Below are positions 8,862 through 17,144 of a stretch of 64,000 bases of DNA, piece by piece. The translations under genes and the position numbers were made by a program. The notes beneath the pieces were generated by a model, which saw nothing but the letters and a program-made list of their open reading frames with translations, was not told where the DNA came from and did not search any database. Source of the stretch: Streptomyces sp. NBC_01224 (GTDB taxonomy: Bacteria > Actinomycetota > Actinomycetes > Streptomycetales > Streptomycetaceae); the NCBI RefSeq assembly GCF_036002945.1, contig NZ_CP108529.1, positions 2,604,001-2,668,000 of the forward strand, given 5' to 3'. Position 1 is the stretch's first letter. Each line of letters begins with the position of its first letter.

Positions 8862-10025
8862 TCACAGGCCGACTACGGAGTTCCACTTCTTGGCGAACTC
8901 GGTGCGCTCCTCGGACGTGATGTCGCGGGCGATCGCCAGCCGTCTGCGCATCGCGTCGTCGGGGAAGATCAGCGGGTCCTCGGCCAGCGCGGCGGCCTCC
9001 TCGTCCTTGGAGGAGGCCAGCACCTCGCGGGCGGCCGGGACGGGGCAGACGTAGTTCACCCAGGTCGCCAGCTCCGCGGCCACCTCCGGCTCGTAGTAGT
9101 AGTCGATGAGCTTCTCGGCGTTGCGCTTGTGGCGGGCGAGGTTGGGGATCATGAGGGACTCCGCCCAGAGTTCGGCGCCCTCCTCGGGCACCACGAACTC
9201 GATCTCCGGGTTGTCTGCCTGGAGCTGGATGACATCGCCGGAGTAGGCCTGGCAGGCGAGCACATCGCCGGTCGACAGGTCCTTGATGTAATCGTTGCCG
9301 GTGAAGCGGCGGATGTGCCTCTTCTTCACCAGCTTCTCCACCTGCTCGCACACCTCGTAGAAGTCGTCCCGCTTCCAGCGGGTGATGTCGACGCCGTTGC
9401 CCTGCATCAGAAGGGCGAAGGACTCGTCGAGCCCGGACAGCAGCGTCACCTTGCCGCGCAGGTCGTCCGCCCACAGATCGCTCAGGTGCTTGATCTCCCG
9501 ACCGAGCTTCTTGCGGTTGTACGCGATGCCGGTGATCCCGGACTGCCAGGGGACGCTGTGCATCCGGCCCTTGTCGAAGGCGGGCGAACGCAGCTGCGGA
9601 TCCAGGTACTTGGCGACGTTGGGCTGCTCGGCCCGGTCCATCTCCTGCACCCAGCCGAGCCGGACGAACCGGGCGGCCATCCAGTCGCTGATGACGATCA
9701 GGTCCCGGCCGGTCTCCTGGTGGTTCATCAGGGCCGGGCTGATCTTTCCGAAGAACTCGTCGTTGTCGTTGATCTCCTCGGTGTACGTGACGGAGATCCC
9801 GGTCCGCTTGCTGAACGCGTCGAGTGTGGGCCGCTTCGACGTGTCCTCGTCGTCGGTGTCGATGTACAGGGGCCAGTTCGCGAAGTGCAGGAAGTGGTCA
9901 CGCGCCGATGTGTCGCGACCGGCGCGGTCACCGGGCTCCACATAGGCGGCGGGCACTCCGCAGCCGGCCAGCGTGACGCCGGCCGCTGTGGCCCCGAAGG
10001 CGCGCAGCAGGGACCGGCGGGACAT
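8862..10025 (-). CDS. PotD-type polyamine-binding lipoprotein (copy 2)
   Basis: A second extracytoplasmic polyamine-binding protein, 387 aa from ATG 10025. An in-frame GTG at 10049 would add 8 residues, and neither start has a strong ribosome binding site. The N-terminus is MSRRSLLRAFGATAAGVTLAGCG, with a twin-arginine-like signal and the lipobox LAGC. The mature part matches copy 1 at 714-1964 block by block: [64 protein letters not shown]. It lies downstream of aldehyde dehydrogenase copy 2 but is separated from it by a hairpin and a hexanucleotide repeat. No ATPase or permease adjoins it, so it may feed another transporter. Confidence 0.88.
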   Translation of the reverse strand: MSRRSLLRAFGATAAGVTLAGCGVPAAYVEPGDRAGRDTSARDHFLHFANWPLYIDTDDEDTSKRPTLDAFSKRTGISVTYTEEINDNDEFFGKISPALMNHQETGRDLIVISDWMAARFVRLGWVQEMDRAEQPNVAKYLDPQLRSPAFDKGRMHSVPWQSGITGIAYNRKKLGREIKHLSDLWADDLRGKVTLLSGLDESFALLMQGNGVDITRWKRDDFYEVCEQVEKLVKKRHIRRFTGNDYIKDLSTGDVLACQAYSGDVIQLQADNPEIEFVVPEEGAELWAESLMIPNLARHKRNAEKLIDYYYEPEVAAELATWVNYVCPVPAAREVLASSKDEEAAALAEDPLIFPDDAMRRRLAIARDITSEERTEFAKKWNSVVGL

Positions 10026-10148
10026 GAGGTTCTTCGGGGTTGCTCGCACCTGCGCAGGATGCCGGTCGGGCGACGGCGGGGGCAATGGACCAACCGTCCA
10101 GCGGCACACGCTCCGTCCGCACACCCTGTCGATGCCGTCGCCGGTGCC

Positions 10149-10184
10149 GATGCCGATGCCGATGCCGATGCCGATGCCGATGCC
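10149..10184. repeat. Hexanucleotide tandem repeat (GATGCC)x6
   Basis: Six perfect copies of GATGCC run from 10149 to 10184, preceded by one diverged copy (GGTGCC, 10143-10148). The array lies in the gap between aldehyde dehydrogenase copy 2 and the start of the PotD copy 2 gene, about 100 bases upstream of that start. It is therefore in the 5' region of the binding-protein gene. Such arrays can vary in copy number by slippage. Confidence 0.9.
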
Positions 10185-10193
10185 GAACGGAAA

Positions 10194-10219
10194 CGGCCCC
10201 GGACTCATGCCCGGGGCCG
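10194..10219 (-). terminator. Hairpin after aldehyde dehydrogenase copy 2
   Basis: A 9-bp perfect stem (CGGCCCCGG with CCGGGGCCG) with an 8-base loop lies 22 bases beyond the stop codon of the leftward dehydrogenase gene. It would end or attenuate that transcript before the PotD copy 2 gene. Confidence 0.65.
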
Positions 10220-10240
10220 CTCACCGCAACTGACGAAGAC

Positions 10241-11680
10241 TCAGCCGTCGAGCGAGGTCATGACGTGCTTGATGCGGGTGTAGTCCTCGAAGCCGTACGC
10301 GGAGAGGTCCTTGCCGTAGCCGGACTTCTTGAACCCGCCGTGCGGCATCTCGGCGACGAGCGGAATGTGGGTGTTGATCCACACACAGCCGAAGTCGAGG
10401 TTCTTGGACATCCGCATGGCGCGGGAGTGGTCCTTGGTCCACACCGAGGAGGCCAGGGCGTACTCGACACCGTTGGCGTACTCGACGGCCTGGGCCTCGT
10501 CCGTGAACTTCTGGACGGTGATGACCGGGCCGAAGACCTCGTTCTGGATGATCTCGTCGTCCTGCTGGAGGCCGGAGACGACGGTCGGGGCGTAGAAGTA
10601 GCCCTTCTCTCCGACCCGGTGGCCGCCCGCCTCGACCTTGGCGTGGGCGGGGAGCCGCTCGATGAAGCCGCTGACCTGCTTCAGCTGGTTGGCGTTGTTG
10701 AGCGGGCCGTACAGCACGTCCTCGTCGTCCGGCTGCCCCGTCTTGGTGTCGGCGGCGGCCTTGGCGAGGGCGGTGACGAACTCGTCGTGGATCGACTCGT
10801 GGACCAGGACGCGGGTCGCGGCCGTACAGTCCTGGCCCGCGTTGAAGTAGCCCGCGACGGAGATGCCCTCGACGGCCTTGGCGATGTCGGTGTCCTCGAA
10901 CACGACGACCGGGGCCTTGCCGCCGAGCTCCAGGTGCACCCGCTTGACGTCCTTGGCGGCGGACTCGGCGACCTGCATGCCGGCCCGTACCGAACCGGTG
11001 ATGGAGGCCATCGCCGGGGTCGGGTGCTCGACCATCGCGCGGCCGGTGTCGCGGTCGCCGCAGATGACGTTGAAGACGCCCTTGGGGAGGATCTGGCCGA
11101 TGATCTCGGCGATCAGCACGGTCGATGCCGGGGTGGTGTCGGACGGCTTGATGACGACGGTGTTGCCCGCGGCGAGCGCCGGGGCGAACTTCCAGACGGC
11201 CATCATCATCGGGTAGTTCCACGGCGCGACCTGTGCGCAGACGCCGACCGGCTCGCGGCGGACGATCGAGGTGAGGCCCTCCATGTACTCGCCGGCCGAG
11301 CGGCCCTCGAGCATCCGCGCGGCACCCGCGAAGAAGCGGATCTGGTCCACCATCGGCGGGATCTCTTCGGTGCGGGTGAGCTCGATCGGCTTGCCCGTGT
11401 TCTCCGACTCGGCTGCGATGAGGTCCTCGGCGCGCTCCTCGAAGGCGTCCGCGATCTTCAGCAGGGCCTTCTGGCGCTCGGCGGGCGTGGCGTCGCGCCA
11501 GGCGGGGAAAGCGGCCGCGGCGGCGTCCATCGCGGCATCGACATCGGCCTGGCCGGAGAGCGGCGAGGTCGCGTAGACCTCTTCCGTCGCCGGATTGACC
11601 ACGTCGATGGTCCGCCCGTCAGCGGCGTCCCGGAACTCTCCGTTGATGTAGTTGCGCAGACGGCGCACCTCGGTGGTCAC
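10241..11680 (-). CDS. Aldehyde dehydrogenase, probably gamma-aminobutyraldehyde dehydrogenase (copy 2)
   Basis: NAD(P)+-dependent aldehyde dehydrogenase of 479 aa. Motifs are VAPWNYPMMMAVWKFAPALAAGN, the catalytic Glu in HLELGGKAPVVVFED, the catalytic Cys in NAGQDCTAATRVLVHE and the C-terminal PHGGFKKSGYGKDLS. I chose GTG 11680 because AGGAGG precedes it at good spacing; the in-frame extension to 11758 covers the regulatory region. The gene diverges from the Lrp/AsnC gene, which is followed by a class III aminotransferase. Together an aminotransferase and this enzyme would convert putrescine to GABA through 4-aminobutanal. Confidence 0.9.
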   Translation of the reverse strand: MTTEVRRLRNYINGEFRDAADGRTIDVVNPATEEVYATSPLSGQADVDAAMDAAAAAFPAWRDATPAERQKALLKIADAFEERAEDLIAAESENTGKPIELTRTEEIPPMVDQIRFFAGAARMLEGRSAGEYMEGLTSIVRREPVGVCAQVAPWNYPMMMAVWKFAPALAAGNTVVIKPSDTTPASTVLIAEIIGQILPKGVFNVICGDRDTGRAMVEHPTPAMASITGSVRAGMQVAESAAKDVKRVHLELGGKAPVVVFEDTDIAKAVEGISVAGYFNAGQDCTAATRVLVHESIHDEFVTALAKAAADTKTGQPDDEDVLYGPLNNANQLKQVSGFIERLPAHAKVEAGGHRVGEKGYFYAPTVVSGLQQDDEIIQNEVFGPVITVQKFTDEAQAVEYANGVEYALASSVWTKDHSRAMRMSKNLDFGCVWINTHIPLVAEMPHGGFKKSGYGKDLSAYGFEDYTRIKHVMTSLDG

Positions 11681-11802
11681 AACCACCCCTCCTGTCGACA
11701 CGTCCAATGGATGAGATGACCAGCCTAGTCGCTCAGGTATCGCTTTCGACATGCCCAACCGCCGTGAACTTCGGATTCAGTGAGATCTGGACCCTCAGAC
11801 AA

Positions 11803-11819
11803 CGAATTTCATCGATTCG
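11803..11819. promoter_or_regulatory. Inverted repeat in the divergent regulator/dehydrogenase promoter region
   Basis: CGAAT and ATTCG, separated by 7 bases, form a short inverted repeat in the 178-base region between the divergent aldehyde dehydrogenase and Lrp/AsnC genes. Lrp/AsnC proteins often bind such AT-richer palindromes near their own promoter. This is a candidate only. Confidence 0.3.
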
Positions 11820-11858
11820 GGGTTGCCAGACCGACGAGTCCCGGTGCACAGTGGATGC

Positions 11859-12350
11859 GTGGCCAGTCGCAGCGCAGACTCCAGGACCGGGAGCGGATCG
11901 TCCCCAGCGGTCGATGCCGTATCCCTCGCAATCATCGAGCAGCTCCAGGAGGACGGGCGTCGTCCGTACGCCGCGATCGGCAAGGCCGTCGGCCTCTCCG
12001 AGGCGGCCGTGCGGCAGCGTGTCCAGAAGCTGCTCGACCAGGGCGTGATGCAGATCGTCGCCGTCACGGACCCACTCACCGTGGGATTCCGACGACAGGC
12101 GATGGTCGGCATCAATGTCGACGGCGACCTCGATCCCGTCGCCGAGGCGCTGTCGGCCATGGCCGAGTGCGAGTACGTGGTGATGACCGCGGGCTCCTTC
12201 GACCTGATGGTGGAGATCGTCTGCGAGGACGACGACCACCTGTTGGAAACGATCAACAAACGCATCCGGGCCATCCCCGGTGTGCGCTCCACCGAGAGCT
12301 TTGTGTACCTGAAGCTCAAGAAGCAGACCTATATGTGGGGAACCCGATAG
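11859..12350 (+). CDS. Lrp/AsnC family transcriptional regulator
   Basis: A 163-aa feast/famine regulator. A winged helix-turn-helix spans residues about 22-65 (IIEQLQEDGRRPYAAIGKAVGLSEAAVRQRVQKLLDQG). It is followed by the RAM ligand/oligomerisation domain (AMVGINVDGDLDPVAEAL, YVVMTAGSFDLMVEIVCEDDDHLLE, STESFVYLKLKKQTYMWGTR). The GTG at 11859 is used; an in-frame ATG at 11823 would add 12 unrelated residues. It is divergent from aldehyde dehydrogenase copy 2 and 2 bases upstream of the aminotransferase. It probably controls both in response to an amino acid or polyamine. Confidence 0.88.
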   Translation: MASRSADSRTGSGSSPAVDAVSLAIIEQLQEDGRRPYAAIGKAVGLSEAAVRQRVQKLLDQGVMQIVAVTDPLTVGFRRQAMVGINVDGDLDPVAEALSAMAECEYVVMTAGSFDLMVEIVCEDDDHLLETINKRIRAIPGVRSTESFVYLKLKKQTYMWGTR

Positions 12351-12352
12351 CC

Positions 12353-13714
12353 GTGAGCAAGGACCTCAGCCGAACCGCGTACGACCACCTGTGGATGCAT
12401 TTCACCCGCATGTCGGACTACGAGAACGCGCCCGTTCCCACCATCGTGCGTGGCGAGGGCACCTACATCTACGACGACCAGGGCAAGCGCTACCTCGACG
12501 GCCTGTCCGGCCTGTTCGTGGTCAACGCCGGTCACGGCCGTCACGAGCTCGCCGAGGCGGCGTACAAGCAGGGCCAGGAGCTGGGCTTCTTCCCGGTCTG
12601 GTCCTACGCCCACCCGAAGGCCGTCGAGCTCGCCGAGCGCCTCGCCGACTACGCGCCGGGCGACCTCAACAAGGTCTTCTTCACCACCGGTGGCGGCGAG
12701 GCCGTGGAGACCGCCTGGAAGCTGGCCAAGCAGTACTTCAAGCTCCAGGGCAAGCCGACCAAGTACAAGGTCATCTCGCGTGCGGTCGCCTACCACGGCA
12801 CCCCGCAGGGCGCCCTGTCGATCACCGGCCTGCCGGCCCTGAAGGCCCCCTTCGAGCCGCTGGTCCCCGGCGCGCACAAGGTGCCGAACACGAACATCTA
12901 CCGCGCCCCGATCCACGGCGACGACCCGGAGGCCTTCGGCCGCTGGGCCGCCGACCAGATCGAGCAGGAGATCCTCTTCGAGGGACCGGAGACGGTCGCC
13001 GCGGTCTTCCTGGAGCCGGTACAGAACGCAGGCGGCTGCTTCCCGCCGCCGCCCGGATACTTCCAGCGCGTGCGCGAGATCTGCGACAAGTACGACGTGC
13101 TGCTCGTCTCCGACGAGGTCATCTGCGCCTTCGGCCGTCTCGGCACGATGTTCGCCTGCGACAAGTTCGGCTACGTGCCGGACATGATCACCTGCGCCAA
13201 GGGCATGACCTCGGGCTACTCCCCGATCGGTGCCTGCATCGTCTCGGACCGCGTCGCCGCGCCGTTCTACGAGGGTGACAACACCTTCCTGCACGGCTAC
13301 ACCTTCGGTGGCCACCCGGTCTCCGCGGCGGTCGGCCTCGCCAACCTCGACATCTTCGAGCGCGAGGGCCTCAACCAGCACGTCCTGGACAACGAGAACG
13401 CCTTCTACACGACGCTGCAGAAGCTGCTCGACCTGCCGATCGTCGGCGACGTCCGCGGCAACGGCTTCTTCTACGGCATCGAGCTGGTGAAGGACAAGGC
13501 TACCAAGGAGACCTTCACCGACGAGGAGACCGAGCGCGTCCTGTACGGCTTCCTCTCCAAGGCGCTGTACGACAACGGCCTGTACTGCCGGGCCGACGAC
13601 CGCGGCGACCCGGTCGTCCAGCTCGCGCCGCCGCTGGTCTCCGACCAGTCGACGTTCGACGAGATCGAGGGCATTCTGCGGACCGTCCTCACCGAGGCGT
13701 GGACCAAGCTCTGA
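12353..13714 (+). CDS. Class III PLP-dependent aminotransferase, probably polyamine/omega-amino acid:pyruvate aminotransferase
   Basis: Fold type I, class III aminotransferase of 453 aa. It has LDGLSGLFVVNAGHGR in the N-terminal part, TTGGGEAVETAWKLAKQY (phosphate binding), VSDEVICAFGRLG and ITCAKGMTSGYSPIGA, which holds the Schiff-base lysine. GTG 12353 is chosen; a GTG 18 bases upstream is in frame but has no ribosome binding site. It follows the Lrp/AsnC gene by 2 bases and is opposite a 4-aminobutanal-type dehydrogenase. By that context it would transfer the terminal amino group of putrescine or a related diamine to pyruvate. Beta-alanine or GABA as donor is also possible. Confidence 0.88.
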   Translation: MSKDLSRTAYDHLWMHFTRMSDYENAPVPTIVRGEGTYIYDDQGKRYLDGLSGLFVVNAGHGRHELAEAAYKQGQELGFFPVWSYAHPKAVELAERLADYAPGDLNKVFFTTGGGEAVETAWKLAKQYFKLQGKPTKYKVISRAVAYHGTPQGALSITGLPALKAPFEPLVPGAHKVPNTNIYRAPIHGDDPEAFGRWAADQIEQEILFEGPETVAAVFLEPVQNAGGCFPPPPGYFQRVREICDKYDVLLVSDEVICAFGRLGTMFACDKFGYVPDMITCAKGMTSGYSPIGACIVSDRVAAPFYEGDNTFLHGYTFGGHPVSAAVGLANLDIFEREGLNQHVLDNENAFYTTLQKLLDLPIVGDVRGNGFFYGIELVKDKATKETFTDEETERVLYGFLSKALYDNGLYCRADDRGDPVVQLAPPLVSDQSTFDEIEGILRTVLTEAWTKL

Positions 13715-14048
13715 CCGGCGGTTCGATCGGCTGACCGGCCACGGACCGGCCGGCCGATCGCCCCTGTCCGCCCGTCCGCCCGACGGGCCAGGATCTGTCC
13801 GGCCGTGATCCGCCGGACGGCCCTGTGGCTTGACCACCGGCTGACCACCGCTTGACCGGCTTCCAGCGGTCATTTCATACGGTCCACACGGCCCGGATGC
13901 GCCCATTCGAGTGGGATGGAGCGCACCCGGGCCGTGTGCTGTGCCCACACCGCGGTTCGAATCCTTACGGTGCCGAGTGACCGATCGGCCCCCTCTTCGT
14001 TCCCCCGTAAGGGGGACGGGACATACGATCTGAACCGAGGTGTACGCC
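13715..14048. other. Intergenic region holding a terminator and a possible promoter
   Basis: This 334-base stretch has no convincing gene. Its first part is rich in short GACCGGCC-like repeats. A large hairpin is listed separately. Near its right end a CCCCCGTAAGGGGG palindrome (14004-14017) precedes a TACGAT box (14024-14029), about 20 bases before the next start codon. That box could be a -10 element, but no convincing -35 is seen. Confidence 0.5.
13885..13938. terminator. Strong hairpin downstream of the aminotransferase gene
   Basis: CACACGGCCCGG (13885-13896) pairs perfectly with CCGGGCCGTGTG (13927-13938). Inner pairs (TGCGC/GCGCA and CCCA/TGGG) extend the stem. It probably ends the Lrp-aminotransferase transcript. 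Confidence 0.7.
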
Positions 14049-14786
14049 ATGGTGGCCCCGCCGGACAACGACGTGATCTGGGCGCGTTCCCTGCACCACT
14101 CCCACAACGGCTCACCCGCGCTCGGTGGCGTCTCCATGGGTGTCCACGACGGCGAGATCCTCGCCGTGACCGGCCCCAGGGGCAGCGGCAAGACGACCCT
14201 GCTGCACTGCCTCTCCGGTCAACTGGTGCCCCAGCAGGGCGAGGTGTGGTTCAACAGCGTCCCCGTCCACACCATGGGCCCCCGCTTGCGCGAACGGCTG
14301 CGCCGCGACAAGTTCGGCTGGATCGCCCCCGAGCCCCAGCTCGTACCGGAGCTGAACACCTGGGAGAACGTGGCTCTTCCGCTGCTGCTTCGCGGCGCCT
14401 CGCACCGGGAGGCGAAGAAGACCGGCCTGGAGTGGCTGGAGCGGCTGGACATCGGCGCGTGCGCCAAGAAGCGACCGCACACGCTGGTCCAGGGGCAGCG
14501 CCAGCGGATCGCCGTGGCCCGCGCGCTGGCTGCCTCCCCCTCGGTGATCTTCGCCGACGAGCCGACCGCGACCCTGCACCGCACCGACCGGACGCATGTG
14601 CTGCGCACCCTCACCAGCGCGGCCCGCTCGCACGGCATCACGGTCGTGCTCGCCACCCATGACGCGGAGGTCGCCGCCCTCGCCGACCGTACGGTCCCGC
14701 TGCTGGACGGCCGCCCCGTCGCCACCGTCGCCCTGCCCGGAGTATCCGATGCGGAGGGCAGGGCGGCGTGCTCGCTCTCCGTCTAG
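14049..14786 (+). CDS. ABC transporter ATP-binding protein with a degenerate signature motif
   Basis: A 245-aa MacB/LolD-like ATPase. Walker A is GPRGSGKTT near residue 42 and Walker B is VIFADEPTATL, followed by the switch ATHDAEVAAL. The LSGGQ signature is degenerate, reading HTLVQGQRQRIAVARAL. ATG 14049 follows a CGAGG; GTG 14040 in frame is possible. The end overlaps the next gene, a membrane protein, by 19 bases. The pair thus resembles a two-gene FtsX/MacB-type exporter or a mechanotransmission complex. The substrate is unknown. Confidence 0.82.
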   Translation: MVAPPDNDVIWARSLHHSHNGSPALGGVSMGVHDGEILAVTGPRGSGKTTLLHCLSGQLVPQQGEVWFNSVPVHTMGPRLRERLRRDKFGWIAPEPQLVPELNTWENVALPLLLRGASHREAKKTGLEWLERLDIGACAKKRPHTLVQGQRQRIAVARALAASPSVIFADEPTATLHRTDRTHVLRTLTSAARSHGITVVLATHDAEVAALADRTVPLLDGRPVATVALPGVSDAEGRAACSLSV

Positions 14787-15952
14787 CCCGGGGTTCCCAT
14801 CCGCTGGTCCTGATGCGGCGGCTGCTGGTCGCGGCCGCCTCCGCCGGGGTCGGCTTCCTGCTGCTGTGTGCCCTGGGCTACGCATCGGGGCACCCGGCGC
14901 ACTCCGCTGCGGCCGGGCTGCGGCTGCTGTGGTGCTTCGTACCGCTCGCCGCCACCGTGCAGCTCGCGGTCGCGGTGGCCCGTACGGACCCGAGCACCCG
15001 GCCACGCTCCGGGCTGTCCGCCGTGGGCCTCGGGCCGGTCAGGCTCACGGCGCTCGCCGCGGTCTCCACAGCCGTCTCCTGCACCCTCGGCTCGATGGTG
15101 GCGCTGCTGTTCTTCCTGCATCTGCGCGGCGATCTGTCCGGGCTGCCGTTCGACGGTGCGGCAGCAGGGCTGCTCGACGCGGACGCCCCGCTGCCGCTCG
15201 CAGCCGTGCTCATGCTGCTGGCCCTGGTCCCGGTGGCCGCGGCGACGGCGTGCGGGCTGGCGCTGCGCACCCGGCCGGTCCAGGCAGCGGTCCCGGACAA
15301 CGTCTCCTCGGACGACGCGCCGGAGCACCGGCCACCCACTCCGGCGGCGCCCCCGACCGGGCTGCCGTGGGGGGTGGCGCTGATCGCGGCCGGTCTCGCC
15401 GTAGAGGCCTACCTGAGCCGCGGCGACGGGCGCAGTCTGCTCCCGCTCCCCGGCAGGTTCAACGCCACCCCGGCCGGAGTGCTGGCGGGGTGGATGCTGA
15501 CGGCGATCGGCCTGGCCGTGGCCGGATCCGGCCTGGCATATCTCTGCGGGCGGCTGCTGCAGGCGGTGCGCCCCGGCGCCGTACGGCTGCTGGCCGGCCG
15601 CGTGCTGATGGGCGAGGCGCGCCGGATCGGCGGGCCGCTCGGTGTGGTCTGCGCGGTGCTCTCCGCGATGATCGCCGCCTACGCGCTGTACGGGACGGGG
15701 CCACGCCCCTTCGGCCCGCTCACGGCACTGGGAGCGGTGCTCGTCCTCGGCTGTACGTCGGCGACGCTGCTGACCTCGGCGTTGGAGGCGAAGCAGGCCC
15801 GCACCCGGACGGCGCAGGCGCTGTCGCGGCTGGGTGCCCCGGCCTCGGTGCTGTGGGCCGCGACGGCCCTTCGCGCCGCCGCGCTGCTGGTCGTCTTCGC
15901 CCCGTTGACCTGGCTGGTCGCCGAGCTGGCGGCGCTGCCGCTGACGGCCTGA
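14768..15952 (+). CDS. Multi-pass membrane protein partner of the ABC ATPase
   Basis: A 394-aa protein with about eight hydrophobic segments (for example residues 17-38, 50-66, 94-117, 136-160, 198-213, 232-256, 290-310 and 370-390). A polar Pro-rich loop lies near residues 170-195. The GTG start at 14768 lies inside the end of the ATPase gene, so the two are translationally coupled. It looks like an FtsX-like permease: two groups of membrane helices and an ARRIGGPLG / AKQARTRTAQALSRLGAP segment resembling coupling helices. No ligand is predicted. Confidence 0.75.
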   Translation: MLALRLARGSHPLVLMRRLLVAAASAGVGFLLLCALGYASGHPAHSAAAGLRLLWCFVPLAATVQLAVAVARTDPSTRPRSGLSAVGLGPVRLTALAAVSTAVSCTLGSMVALLFFLHLRGDLSGLPFDGAAAGLLDADAPLPLAAVLMLLALVPVAAATACGLALRTRPVQAAVPDNVSSDDAPEHRPPTPAAPPTGLPWGVALIAAGLAVEAYLSRGDGRSLLPLPGRFNATPAGVLAGWMLTAIGLAVAGSGLAYLCGRLLQAVRPGAVRLLAGRVLMGEARRIGGPLGVVCAVLSAMIAAYALYGTGPRPFGPLTALGAVLVLGCTSATLLTSALEAKQARTRTAQALSRLGAPASVLWAATALRAAALLVVFAPLTWLVAELAALPLTA

Positions 15953-15995
15953 GGGCACCGCGTCCCGGCCACGCCCGTGCACCTCGGCCGCTACG

Positions 15996-16010
15996 TAGCA
16001 TGACAACGTG
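15996..16010 (+). promoter_or_regulatory. Possible -10 box of a leaderless LOG-family gene
   Basis: TAGCAT at 15996-16001 ends 6 bases before the GTG start at 16008, and there is no Shine-Dalgarno sequence. This spacing would give a leaderless mRNA. No clear -35 box is present. Confidence 0.3.
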
Positions 16011-17132
16011 GACAACCCGGACGACAGCAATCCCGTACCCGGCCCGGAGATCGAGTCGCTCGCCGAATTCGACGCGGCGGTCGCCTCCGGGAGGCTGGCC
16101 GGACACCGGGTCCAGTCCGTCGACCTGACGGACCGGGGCGCCGCCCTGCTGGCCGCCGATACGGCCGGTACCGTCTTCCTCGGCTGTCTGATGACGCCCG
16201 GAACGGCCGCGAAGGTACGGGCCGACGGTGCGTTCGTCTTCCCGCCGGTGCCCGGACTGCCCTTCGATCCGTACCGCGGCCTGCTCTACTCCCCCGACGC
16301 GCTCTACGAAGGGCTTACGGACGGCGGCTACGCGGCGACGCCCGATGCCCGCGCGTACCGCTGGTTCCAGGAGACCCGGGCGAGCGGCGACACCTTCGCG
16401 TCGATGCTGCGTGCGCTCCACGACGACGCGGTCTCCGACGCGCTGGACGAACACCTCGTCGGCGCTTCTGTCGTCGGGGTGATGGGCGGCCATACGACGG
16501 CCCGCGGCAGCGCGGAGTACGCGGCCGCGGCCCGGCTGGGCCGGACGCTGGCCCGGAGCGGCCTGACGGTGGCCACCGGTGGCGGGCCGGGCGCGATGGA
16601 GGCCGCGAACCTCGGGGCGTACGCGGCGCCGCACCCCGATCCGATGCTGGACAAGGCCTGCGAACTCCTGGCCGCCACCCCCTCGTTCACCCCGTCGGTC
16701 ACCGACTGGGCGCTGGCCGCCTTCGCCGTACGGGAGCGCTGGCCGGGTGGCGGCGGCTCGGTCTCGATCCCCACCTGGTTCTACGGACATGAGCCGCCGA
16801 ACCCGTTCGCGGATCACATCGCCAAGTACTTCGCCAACGCACTGCGCGAGGACGGGCTGCTCGCCCGCTCCTCGGCGGGCGTGATCTTCCTGCCGGGCGC
16901 GGCCGGCACCGTTCAGGAGATCTTCGACAACGCGACGCCGAACTACTACGGCTCCCGAGGCAGGCCGGCCCCGATGGTGCTGGTCGGCCGCGCGCACTGG
17001 ACGAGGGAGCTGCCCGCGTGGCCACTGCTGCGCGCACTGGCCGACAGCCGGCCGATGGAGTCCCGTATCGCGCTCGTCGACACGGTGGACGAGGCCGCCG
17101 AGGCACTCGCCCGGTTGTCTGCGAAGCGGTAG
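16008..17132 (+). CDS. LOG-family Rossmann-fold nucleotide-binding protein
   Basis: A 374-aa protein whose C-terminal half is a lysine-decarboxylase-like LOG domain. It has VGVMGGHTTARGS, the motif TGGGPGAMEAANLGAY near residue 192, and PGAAGTVQEIFDNATPNYYG, matching the PGGxGTxxE motif with one Gly changed to Ala. Small LOG proteins release cytokinin-type bases from nucleoside monophosphates. This longer form has an extra N-terminal domain of about 140 residues and may be a distinct nucleotide hydrolase. GTG 16008 is the only suitable start. It converges on the AHSA1 gene with 12 bases between the stop codons. Confidence 0.8.
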   Translation: MDNPDDSNPVPGPEIESLAEFDAAVASGRLAGHRVQSVDLTDRGAALLAADTAGTVFLGCLMTPGTAAKVRADGAFVFPPVPGLPFDPYRGLLYSPDALYEGLTDGGYAATPDARAYRWFQETRASGDTFASMLRALHDDAVSDALDEHLVGASVVGVMGGHTTARGSAEYAAAARLGRTLARSGLTVATGGGPGAMEAANLGAYAAPHPDPMLDKACELLAATPSFTPSVTDWALAAFAVRERWPGGGGSVSIPTWFYGHEPPNPFADHIAKYFANALREDGLLARSSAGVIFLPGAAGTVQEIFDNATPNYYGSRGRPAPMVLVGRAHWTRELPAWPLLRALADSRPMESRIALVDTVDEAAEALARLSAKR

Positions 17133-17144
17133 GCCGAGGCCGGT

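Noticed and set aside
10143-10184. CRISPR-like repeat
   Set aside because: The unit is only 6 bases with no spacers; it is a microsatellite.
12329-14191. 620-codon reverse-strand frame opposite the aminotransferase
   Set aside because: Antisense shadow of a clear class III aminotransferase; the translation is Val/Asp/Arg/Gly-rich without motifs.
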